This document shows, one piece after another, positions 16,775 to 23,796 of a DNA stretch of 56,809 bases (the stretch's first letter is position 1; each line of letters starts with the position of its first letter). The DNA comes from Ruminococcus sp. (lineage in GTDB: Bacteria; Bacillota; Clostridia; Oscillospirales; Ruminococcaceae). The stretch covers positions 1 to 56,809 of the forward strand of contig JAFXXU010000055.1 in the NCBI GenBank assembly GCA_017542125.1, written 5' to 3'. Below the pieces are notes generated by a model. It ran no database searches. It saw only the letters and a program-made list of their open reading frames with translations, and was not told the DNA's origin. Position numbers and translations under genes: made by a program.

Positions 16775-17182
16775 TTAGTCGAGCTGCGAAGTGCAGTTGG
16801 GGCATCTGGTAGCCTCGATGTTGATATCGGTCTTGCAGAAGGGGCAGGTCTTGATAGCGGGAGGAGCGACCTCTTCCTTCTTCTTGCCGATGCTCATCAG
16901 CTTGTTCACGGCCTTCATCATCAGGAAGATACACAGTGCCATGATTATGAAATTGATGACAGCTGTGATGAAATCACCGTAGTTGATGTACTGACCGCCG
17001 TAGATCTTGATCCTGCCGCCGACCTCGGCGCCGCCGAGACCGTTGATAAGCGGGTTGATGAAATCCTCGGTGAAGGCGGTAACGATATTACCGAAAGCTC
17101 CGCCGATGATAACACCTATGGCAAGATCCATTACATTGCCTTTGAGTGCAAATGCCTTGAACTCTTCTAAAAATTTCTTCAT
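16775..17182 (-). CDS. mscL: Large-conductance mechanosensitive channel with C-terminal zinc ribbon
   Basis: It forms a pentameric membrane channel that opens under turgor stress. The protein has 135 residues from the ATG at 17182 (GAGGTGG upstream). It begins MKKFLEEFKAFALKGNVMDLAIGVIIGGAFGNIV, the conserved first helix, and has a second transmembrane helix (about 68-90). After the charged helix KKKEE, where MscL normally ends in a helix bundle, the protein continues with CPFCKTDINIEATRCPNC (about residues 112-129), a four-cysteine zinc ribbon. Its promoter is at 17214-17242. Confidence 0.95.
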   Translation of the reverse strand: MKKFLEEFKAFALKGNVMDLAIGVIIGGAFGNIVTAFTEDFINPLINGLGGAEVGGRIKIYGGQYINYGDFITAVINFIIMALCIFLMMKAVNKLMSIGKKKEEVAPPAIKTCPFCKTDINIEATRCPNCTSQLD

Positions 17183-17213
17183 TGCTGACCACCTCAAATC
17201 AAAAATTTTAATT

Positions 17214-17242
17214 ATTATAGCATAATATTCTCACAAATGCAA
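17214..17242 (-). promoter_or_regulatory. Promoter of mscL
   Basis: TTGCAT (17242-17237), 17 bp, TATAAT (17219-17214) on the minus strand, about 30 bp before the mscL start. Confidence 0.78.
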
Positions 17243-17686
17243 CAGTTTTTTTGTAAAAAAACGAAATAATTCTTATTTTTTCTCAGACTTAGGTAAAAGC
17301 TGTTCTTTCCTGTTGAAATACTGCTGCTTGTGATGTAATGATCAGGAAAAAGCATCACCACCGGAGCCAATTGACCAGCCCGTACAGCGAACAATTCTCC
17401 ATACCCAAACGCTCCAAGCCCCCAAAGAAGCCCTGACGCCAAAAAGCACCCACCGATCTGCACTTCCCGCCCGCCCGAGATGGTCAATCCGAGTGTTCCA
17501 TTCGGATGGCGCAAAGCGCAGCTCCCTTCAAAAAGGGGGGCGACAAAGGGGTGATCAGGAGTGGGGGGCGCCCCTCGAACCCAAGTGGCGTATGATAAAG
17601 AAGCTATCACATCTAATAATAACAGACAATACAGCGGGTCAAACTCCATCAGACTAAGTTCGCAGACATACGCCATTCTTCATATA
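17243..17686. other. Gene-free stretch between mscL and repeat copy 2
   Basis: The stretch is about 440 bp with no believable gene. One frame stays open through most of it, but the composition (Pro/Gly-rich, no ribosome site) looks non-coding. It holds a G-run region with the palindrome GGGGCGCCCC near 17565-17574 and the sequence TGATCAGGA twice (about 17337 and 17551). It may be remnant or structural RNA sequence. I cannot name it. Confidence 0.4.
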
Positions 17687-17858
17687 GGCAACACCGCACG
17701 ACCCCTGTGCGTCAGATGCGAAGTCCAGGTTTTCGTCAGATTGCCTAAATTCGATGCAGGCGGGCTGGCGCCCGGCAAGGAGAATTTGGGTAATATGACG
17801 GAAAGCTGGCAAGCAGATGGCGTGCAGAGGCGTCAGCCGCGGGTTGTGCGGTGTTGCC
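17687..17858 (+). mobile_element. MITE-like repeat, copy 2 (complete)
   Basis: The 172-bp element starts GGCAACACCGCACGACCC and ends GGGTTGTGCGGTGTTGCC, a terminal inverted repeat of about 18 bp. It is flanked by TATA on both sides, a probable 4-bp target duplication. It encodes no transposase. It is about 98% identical, in the opposite orientation, to the copy at 23112-23283. Confidence 0.87.
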
Positions 17859-17944
17859 TATATAATTATACCAAATAGATCACCAAAATTCAAGTGTTTT
17901 CAGAATGATCGCAGGGCGTTTATATAGTTTTTGCCGCGGGATCA

Positions 17945-18613
17945 CTACTCTACCCCGTGTTTGACCAGCACCTTTCTTTTCCAAGCCTCCGCCTTGTTCC
18001 TTGCCGCCTCGGTGTCATAGAAAAACTCATCTGGATCGTCAGCGAAGTCCAGCCAGCAGATCTTTCCGTAAGCCGTGCCGTAGTATCTGACAGCTCCCAT
18101 TTCCCGCGTCAGGCAGGAGACCAGATAGCTGTGCCCGGGCTTCATATAATCCGCACCGCTCATATCAAGTACAGTCAGCAGCTGCTCGCCGGGCATATCG
18201 GCGTCAAGGGTAGAGTTAAAGCGGTACTGCTCCTTCGGCAGACGCCGGAGGCCTCCGTCTATAATGAGTTCAACGCTTTCTCCGACTTCGGGACAGATAC
18301 CGCTTATCTGCTTATCCACTGTTATTCTTTGCTTGCAGACACCGTTTGCACAGGTCAAGCTGTCCTCTGCCGTGCAGACGAAAATCGCCTGAGAATAGCT
18401 GTTATCGTACATCCTGCCTGCGACGTCAAATGCGGTGAAAGCGCTGTCGGGAACCATATCAACGGTGACGGTGCAGTCGATGTGTGTGTTCCTGATATCT
18501 TCATAACGGCTTATGGAGGCTATGCCTGCATCTGGTATCCCGGAGCGGATAACGATGCCGGCGATCACCGCCGCCGTGACAATAAGCACCTGAACAGAAA
18601 TAAACAGCTTCAT
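17945..18613 (-). CDS. Hypothetical secreted/anchored protein of the ABC operon
   Basis: The protein has about 222 residues from the ATG at 18613, which overlaps the ATPase stop by ATGA. An N-terminal hydrophobic helix (about 3-22) acts as signal or anchor. The rest is extracytoplasmic, with a Cys pair (CANGVCKQ, about residues 88-95) that could form a disulfide. It is the last gene of the LytTR/ABC module and may be an accessory or substrate-recognition protein of the transporter. No known domain was recognised. Confidence 0.75.
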   Translation of the reverse strand: MKLFISVQVLIVTAAVIAGIVIRSGIPDAGIASISRYEDIRNTHIDCTVTVDMVPDSAFTAFDVAGRMYDNSYSQAIFVCTAEDSLTCANGVCKQRITVDKQISGICPEVGESVELIIDGGLRRLPKEQYRFNSTLDADMPGEQLLTVLDMSGADYMKPGHSYLVSCLTREMGAVRYYGTAYGKICWLDFADDPDEFFYDTEAARNKAEAWKRKVLVKHGVE

Positions 18614-19257
18614 TTTTCTTCCTCCGTAAGGCTGCATACGCCACCGCGCATGGTGTAGATCTCATCGCAGAGGGCAGAGATATCCTCGCGGTTGTGGCTT
18701 GCGATAAGCACAAGTGCGCCCCGCTCCTTTTCTTCACGGATGAGGTCTCTTATCTGCTCCACGCCGTCCTCGTCGAGGGCGTTGGTGGGTTCGTCGAGGA
18801 TAAGCACATCCGGGCGCTCCATTATCGCCTGCGCCAGTACGATACGCTGTTTCATTCCGAGGGAGTATTTACGAACCGTGCGCCTGTCATCGGGGTCGAG
18901 TCCGACGCGGGTTATTGCCTCTCTGATCTCCTGCTCACCTATGAGCGAGTTGATCTTCGCCAGCATTTTCAAATTCCGCAGACCCGTAAATTCGGGGTAG
19001 AGCCCCACATTCTCGATCACAAGACCGAGCCGGGGGATGATATCAAGCTCAGTGCCGAGCACCTTGCCGTTGCAGCTCACGCTGCCGCTTGTCGGCTTGA
19101 TGAGCCCCGCGATCATCCGGAAAAGCATAGTTTTTCCCGAGCCGTTGCGCCCCACAAAGCCGTAGATGTGTCCGCTCTCGAAATGCAGGGAAATGTCCTT
19201 CAGCACCTCGTTGTTCCGTATCGTCTTGCTGACGTTTTCAAGGTCTATCCTGTTCAT
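18610..19257 (-). CDS. ABC transporter ATP-binding protein
   Basis: It powers the two membrane proteins encoded just upstream. The 215 residues contain Walker A GRNGSGKTM (about 38-46), the signature SLGMKQR (about 131-137) and Walker B VLILDEPTNALDEDG (about 149-163), followed by the switch His in IASHNRED. The order and length fit ABC-2-type drug or bacteriocin self-protection and export ATPases. It overlaps the next gene by four bases and lies 9 bp after the second permease. Confidence 0.93.
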   Translation of the reverse strand: MNRIDLENVSKTIRNNEVLKDISLHFESGHIYGFVGRNGSGKTMLFRMIAGLIKPTSGSVSCNGKVLGTELDIIPRLGLVIENVGLYPEFTGLRNLKMLAKINSLIGEQEIREAITRVGLDPDDRRTVRKYSLGMKQRIVLAQAIMERPDVLILDEPTNALDEDGVEQIRDLIREEKERGALVLIASHNREDISALCDEIYTMRGGVCSLTEEEK

Positions 19258-19266
19258 AATACCCTC

Positions 19267-20013
19267 CTAAAACAGATGCTCCGCGTTGACCAGACCCAGC
19301 TCTCTTTTGCGTATCACAGCAAGCCCGGCTGCGAATACCGCTGCCGATATAATGCCGTTGATACCGGCCTTTACCGCCATATCCGCATAGCTCTCGTCGG
19401 CTAAGAATGTGCAGTTGAATACGATGCTGACCTGTTTTATCGGTGAGGATACCAGCAGGATATTTACCGCCGCATACACCACCGCAACGGCAAGTCCGAT
19501 CACGCTGCCGAAGAATATCCCGACAATGTTTGAAAGCATCACAAGTATATAAACGCATAGCGTCACCGAGCAGATCACGAGCGCGATTCTCGGAAACGGT
19601 ATGCTGCCGACATCGAAGTATGAAGTCATCAGAGCGTTCAGGGTGCAGGTGAAAAGGGCGATGATAAGGCTGAAAACAAGCAGCGAGAGGGAACGCTTCA
19701 CATACCACGCGGTGCGGTCATTCTGCCTTGTGAAATAATAGGTGCCGCTGATGCTCAGGTCAGCGGAGATGTTCTGCCCGAAGAACATCGGCGGCACAGC
19801 AAGGAACGCAAGCTGCGCGATATCCGAGACGTTCAGGCCGGTATCCGCACGGTGAAAGCCGAAAAGCAGCTGGCTGAATATCTTTGAAAAATCATTTCCA
19901 AGGCTCTGTTCAAAGTCGATGACGTTCCGGCGCAGCGAAACAAGATCGCCGAGATTCAGTACAAATATGACCGTCAGCGTCACGGCCAGCCGTATAAGGT
20001 TACGCGTGTTCAT
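19267..20013 (-). CDS. ABC-2-type permease (second subunit)
   Basis: The 248-residue protein is dominated by six hydrophobic helices (about 8-24, 66-82, 108-130, 140-170, 172-192 and 215-235). The loop after the first helix is long and outside. It overlaps the upstream permease by four bases (ATGA at 20010-20013). It resembles membrane subunits of ABC-2 transporters that move peptides or lipids. The cargo is unknown. Confidence 0.82.
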   Translation of the reverse strand: MNTRNLIRLAVTLTVIFVLNLGDLVSLRRNVIDFEQSLGNDFSKIFSQLLFGFHRADTGLNVSDIAQLAFLAVPPMFFGQNISADLSISGTYYFTRQNDRTAWYVKRSLSLLVFSLIIALFTCTLNALMTSYFDVGSIPFPRIALVICSVTLCVYILVMLSNIVGIFFGSVIGLAVAVVYAAVNILLVSSPIKQVSIVFNCTFLADESYADMAVKAGINGIISAAVFAAGLAVIRKRELGLVNAEHLF

Positions 20014-20882
20014 TTAAGCTGATCCCTCCGCGAAGCAAAAAGCATTATCCCCGCCGAAACTGCGATGATGACTGCGATCTCTGCGGCGGGTATCCAATAC
20101 GGTCTGCCGTAGTAGGGATTATCGGAGGAAATGACCGAATATTTCAGAGGGTCGATGCGAAGGTACATATAACCGCAGTCAACCTTTATCATCGACTCCC
20201 AAAGCTCAAACAGCTTGCAGAGCAGGAACACAGGCACGAATATAAACACCGCAAATCTTCTGAAAGAATACGACAACGCCAGCGCCAGCACTGCGCAGGA
20301 TCCGGCGTAAACAGATAACAGCAGCCCCGCAAAAAGCTCTCCGAGTATAGGAGAAAAAACGGTAAGCTCCAGCATCAGGTCGCGCATCGTAAAGAATTCC
20401 TTGCCGCCTGCGGTCAGCTCGCTGAAATTGATATCAAAGACGTTGATGACCGAGCTTGAGCAGAAGATATGGGTCAGGGCTGTGCTTATCAGCAGCGGGA
20501 TAAAGAAAATGATAAAGCCGCCCGCAAAGGCCGCTGCCAGCTTTGAGAAACAGTATCTGCGTTTCCCGCTGCGGGCGATGACGATATCGCTTATCCGGGT
20601 GCTTCGGTCAATGAACAGCGAGAAGGAAAATGGCAGCACGCACACAAAGGGAAAGATGAACCACAGCATCTGCGGGATGCCGTAGGACTCATTCGTTTTG
20701 TTTAGCAGCGCACGGTCAACGGCTTGCAGGTTTGAAACATCCGCGCCCCTCTCAGGATCAAGCGAGACGTAATACATCCCTCTAACAAAGCTGTAAGCGA
20801 CAAACAGCATCATCACCGTAAACCCTATCTGAAAGCCGCGCTTGTGAAGCATTATTCGCAGCTGTGTCCGAAAGCTATTCAT
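20010..20882 (-). CDS. ABC-2-type permease (first subunit)
   Basis: The 290-residue protein has a cytosolic N-terminus, a first helix (about 17-36), a large outer loop, then five further helices ending in ASRRDQLK. The loop DRSTRISDIVIARSGKRRYCFSK is the typical ABC-2 coupling region. The ATG follows GGAGGTG. It is the first gene after the promoter at 20924-20952, which may be controlled by the adjacent two-component system. Confidence 0.83.
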   Translation of the reverse strand: MNSFRTQLRIMLHKRGFQIGFTVMMLFVAYSFVRGMYYVSLDPERGADVSNLQAVDRALLNKTNESYGIPQMLWFIFPFVCVLPFSFSLFIDRSTRISDIVIARSGKRRYCFSKLAAAFAGGFIIFFIPLLISTALTHIFCSSSVINVFDINFSELTAGGKEFFTMRDLMLELTVFSPILGELFAGLLLSVYAGSCAVLALALSYSFRRFAVFIFVPVFLLCKLFELWESMIKVDCGYMYLRIDPLKYSVISSDNPYYGRPYWIPAAEIAVIIAVSAGIMLFASRRDQLK

Positions 20883-20923
20883 AAAAAATGCACCTCCGCT
20901 CTTTGCCCGTTATCTCTGCCGAC

Positions 20924-20986
20924 ATTATAAAACGCCGATGAGTGTACGTCAAGCAAATCTGCGCAAGGTGCAATTATTTGTCGCAA
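20924..20986 (-). promoter_or_regulatory. Promoter of the ABC genes with upstream direct repeats
   Basis: The minus strand has TTGACG (20952-20947), 17 bp, TATAAT (20929-20924). Just upstream are two direct repeats, TTGCGACAAAT (20986-20976) and TTGCGCAGATT (20966-20956), spaced 20 bp or two helical turns. That geometry suits a LytTR regulator pair next to the -35 box, although the repeat is not the textbook LytTR consensus. The sites lie across the 3' end of the histidine kinase gene. Confidence 0.65.
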
Positions 20987-22287
20987 ACAGCGGTCTGATC
21001 CGCGATAAGTGCGATACGGCAGACAAACTGTCCGTCCGCTTCAAAGAGATCCACCCGTCCACCGTGACGCTCGGTGATCTCACTGATTATTTTCAGCCCC
21101 AGACCGTGATCCTCCTTGTCGGGCTTGTCGGTGGCGAGGGTCGGGTTAGCATCGAGGACGGAGCCGTCGATGCTGTTCGACACCGTAAAGGTGTAGTATC
21201 TTTCGTTCTCGCAGGAGATCTCAAGGGATATCTCCCGTGGACTGCCGGCGGGCAGCTTTGAGCAGGCAGCTATAGCGTTGTCGAGGGCATTGCCCAGCAG
21301 GCTGCAAAGGTCGGTATCGCTTATGCCGGAGATGTTGCAGACAGAGAGGCATTTCGTGCTTATCCCCAACTCCGCGGCATAGGACAGCTTTGAGTTTATG
21401 ACAGCGTTGGCAACGCTGCTGCCGGTATCGGCAAAGGTCTGCATAGCTTCGAGAGCATCGGTGTTCTCCTTTGCAAAACGGTAGGCGCGGTCATACTCCC
21501 CGCCGGCGATAAGCTCGGTAAGAGTGAGAAAGTTGTTGTGCATATCGTGCTTTATCCGCCGCACCGAGCCGTACTGCTGCATAAGGCTTTCGGTATACTG
21601 GCGGCTGTAATGTTCACGGAGCTGCGCATTCTGCAGCTCGGTCTCAAGCTCGCGCCGTCTGCTTTGGAGCTCCGAGAGGTAACATATGAGCATACAAAGC
21701 AATGCGAACAGCAATGCAGCTATGCCGAAGATATCTCTCAGGCCATCGTCCTTCACCGAAAGGCAGAGCATAATGCAGCCTGCAGCCGCCGAAAATCCCG
21801 TGACCGTCAGGGGGACACCGCTGTCGTATGATACAGCAGTTTTTCGGCTCCGGAGCATCCGGAAAAGCATCCCGACAACCACGAACCACAAAAGCTGAAC
21901 CGTTACAAACAGGGTGATGAGCTGCCTGTCGTTATAGATCAACTGTTTCAGACCGCTCTCACGCTGTGGGTGGAAGATCATCAGCGCCCCCGTATTCACG
22001 GCTGTTCCGATCGCGAGCGGGACAAATCCCGCGACCAGCTTTTCGGTGAGCTTACGGTGTACCGTGACCGAAAGCACGAGCATCACCGCCGGATATATGA
22101 TGCAGCCCGCCCCCTCGATCAGGACGGTATTATCCAGCAGCATCACCGCCGCCGAAAGCAGAGCTGTGCAGATTATCGGAAACGCGGCACGGTATGCGGG
22201 CTTTCTGAACTCTATAAACAGCCCCGCATATACCGCGCAGACCGCAGCCTGCAAGGTGCAGATGAACCCGTCAAGAATGTAGCTCAT
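20974..22287 (-). CDS. AgrC/GHKL-type sensor histidine kinase
   Basis: The 437-residue protein has about six membrane helices in the first 200 residues, then a coiled linker. The phosphoacceptor segment is RRIKHDMHNNFLTL (about 248-261). The ATPase domain has the N box LLGNALDNAIAA (about 337-348) and G box HGLGLKIISEI (about 394-404). This is the HATPase_c_5 type used by AgrC- and BlpH-like peptide sensors. It lies 4 bp after the LytTR regulator. The signal is not encoded as an obvious peptide gene nearby. Confidence 0.92.
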   Translation of the reverse strand: MSYILDGFICTLQAAVCAVYAGLFIEFRKPAYRAAFPIICTALLSAAVMLLDNTVLIEGAGCIIYPAVMLVLSVTVHRKLTEKLVAGFVPLAIGTAVNTGALMIFHPQRESGLKQLIYNDRQLITLFVTVQLLWFVVVGMLFRMLRSRKTAVSYDSGVPLTVTGFSAAAGCIMLCLSVKDDGLRDIFGIAALLFALLCMLICYLSELQSRRRELETELQNAQLREHYSRQYTESLMQQYGSVRRIKHDMHNNFLTLTELIAGGEYDRAYRFAKENTDALEAMQTFADTGSSVANAVINSKLSYAAELGISTKCLSVCNISGISDTDLCSLLGNALDNAIAACSKLPAGSPREISLEISCENERYYTFTVSNSIDGSVLDANPTLATDKPDKEDHGLGLKIISEITERHGGRVDLFEADGQFVCRIALIADQTAVCDK

Positions 22288-22291
22288 CAGA

Positions 22292-23023
22292 TCACCTCGC
22301 TCTTTTCAGATACTCGGTCAGCCGGCGATCGACCTCCGGCTTGAAGCTCCGCCCCATGGGCAGCTCGCAGCCTGTTTTGAGTATCACGCACTCACGGGTC
22401 AGGTCGATATTGAAAACATAACGCAGGCTGACAAGATATTTCTTATGTACCCGGACGAAGTTCTTCTCCGAAAGCCCGACTTCGAGCCCCGAGAGCTTCG
22501 CCCTCACACGGAAAGGCTCCGGCTCGCCTTTGATATGATAAAGCACATCGTGGTCGCTGCTCTCGATATATATCACATCCGCAAGGCTTACGGAGAACCG
22601 TCCCCGATCACTGTTTTCGAGTATGATCTTCTCGTTCTCGGTCAGGGCATCGAAAAGCTGTTCTATGACACGATCAAGCTTCGGCAGCATTATGCTTTGC
22701 TCCTGCTTGACGATGAAGTTCAGCGGACGGAATTCAAAGCTGTCATACACAAGCTCGTTGTGGCTCGTCACAAAAACTATACAGCACCGCGGGCTGATCT
22801 CGGTCATGGTCTTTGCCGCGGAGAAGCCGTTCACCGAGGGCATATCTATGTCGAGAAACACCGCATCAAGGGGCTCGGAGCGGTGTACCTCCAGCAGCAT
22901 AGCAGAGCTTGAAAATCCGGAAACATCCGAGATGATGCCCCGCTTCTCAAACGCCTCCCTGACCGCTTTAACAAACCGCCCGAGGAACCTTTCATCGTCA
23001 TCACACACAGCGACCCGCAGCAT
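22292..23023 (-). CDS. LytTR-family response regulator
   Basis: The protein has about 243 residues from the ATG at 23023, which has GGGAGG upstream. The receiver domain shows the acidic pocket VCDDDE (about 5-10) and the phosphoacceptor FLDIDMPSVNGF (Asp about 57). The C-terminal LytTR DNA-binding domain (about 140-240) includes IYIESSDHDVLYH and FVRVHKKYLVSLRYV. It pairs with the kinase 4 bp downstream. Its likely target is the ABC promoter at 20924-20986. Confidence 0.94.
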   Translation of the reverse strand: MLRVAVCDDDERFLGRFVKAVREAFEKRGIISDVSGFSSSAMLLEVHRSEPLDAVFLDIDMPSVNGFSAAKTMTEISPRCCIVFVTSHNELVYDSFEFRPLNFIVKQEQSIMLPKLDRVIEQLFDALTENEKIILENSDRGRFSVSLADVIYIESSDHDVLYHIKGEPEPFRVRAKLSGLEVGLSEKNFVRVHKKYLVSLRYVFNIDLTRECVILKTGCELPMGRSFKPEVDRRLTEYLKRAR

Positions 23024-23061
23024 AGATCTCCCTCCCCCTCTGAAATAATTACGTCGGGTAT

Positions 23062-23090
23062 ATTTTATCATAGGTTATCGAAAAATGCAA
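23062..23090 (-). promoter_or_regulatory. Promoter of the LytTR/kinase genes
   Basis: TTGCAT (23090-23085), 17 bp, TAAAAT (23067-23062) on the minus strand. Repeat copy 3 begins only 22 bp upstream of the -35 box. Confidence 0.7.
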
Positions 23091-23111
23091 GGGCGAGTTC
23101 ATATCAATTAA

Positions 23112-23283
23112 GGCAACACCGCACAACCCGCGGCTGACGCCTCTGCACGCCATATGCTTGCCAGCTTTCCGTCATATTACCCAAATTCTCCTTGCCGGGC
23201 GCCAGCCCGCCTGCGTCGAATTTAGGCAATCTGACGAAAACCTGGACTTCGCATCTGACGCACAGGGGTTGTGCGGTGTTGCC
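23112..23283 (-). mobile_element. MITE-like repeat, copy 3 (complete, inverted)
   Basis: This 172-bp element is the reverse complement of copy 2 with only about three differences. It is flanked by TTAA on both sides, a clear 4-bp target duplication. It has the same 18-bp terminal inverted repeat and no coding capacity. Together with copy 2 it brackets the LytTR/ABC module (17945-23023). Confidence 0.9.
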
Positions 23284-23520
23284 TTAAGTAAGGAGGACTG
23301 GCTGATCGAGCGAATCGAGATCCACGCTCCCGACAGATCAAGCCGGTCACAGGCGGCAGAAAGAAAAGGCTGCATAGAGCGTATCTGCGCAGTCTTTGCT
23401 TCAAAACCTAAAAGCTTCTTTATTGATACCCATTTTCCTTCGGAGACACCCTCTCTCGGCGTGCGACGTTACGGAAATCGCTCGCCCGCTCTTCCTGTGT
23501 CTGCGGAGAAGTACAGGCGT

Positions 23521-23723
23521 TCCCGGCACTGCCGGGACGTTTCCTTGATAGCTTGGATAGAAAACAAGGCGCTGCGTCCCTTTTGTTTTTGGGATGCAGC
23601 GCCGATTGGTGTTTTATAGCTTTGCGCATTTATTCAGTTTTGTGACACAGCGGTTGGGGTCGGAGCTGTGCTCCGAATTGGGGCGCTGCCCCGCTTTATT
23701 CCGAGCGTAGCCGAGGAATAAAG
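23521..23723. repeat. Series of five hairpins downstream of the P-type-ATPase-like gene
   Basis: The hairpins are TCCCGGC-act-GCCGGGA (23521-23537), a 13-bp stem GGCGCTGCGTCCC/GGGATGCAGCGCC around a T-rich loop (23568-23603), CGGAG-ctgtg-CTCCG (23661-23675), GGGGC-gct-GCCCC (23680-23692), and CTTTATTCC/GGAATAAAG (23694-23723). The last ones may terminate the minus-strand gene ending at 23797. The rest of the 23284-23796 gap contains no gene I can support. Confidence 0.65.
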
Positions 23724-23796
23724 TCTGACCGGCGCAGTATTTGGCTTTGTGCCTTGACATTTGGTTTGTGCGGAACGATTGCCCGCTCCTGCTGTT

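Noticed and set aside
17215-17676. 153-codon open frame downstream of copy 2
   Set aside because: No ribosome site, it contains the mscL promoter, and its Pro/Gly-rich composition looks non-coding.
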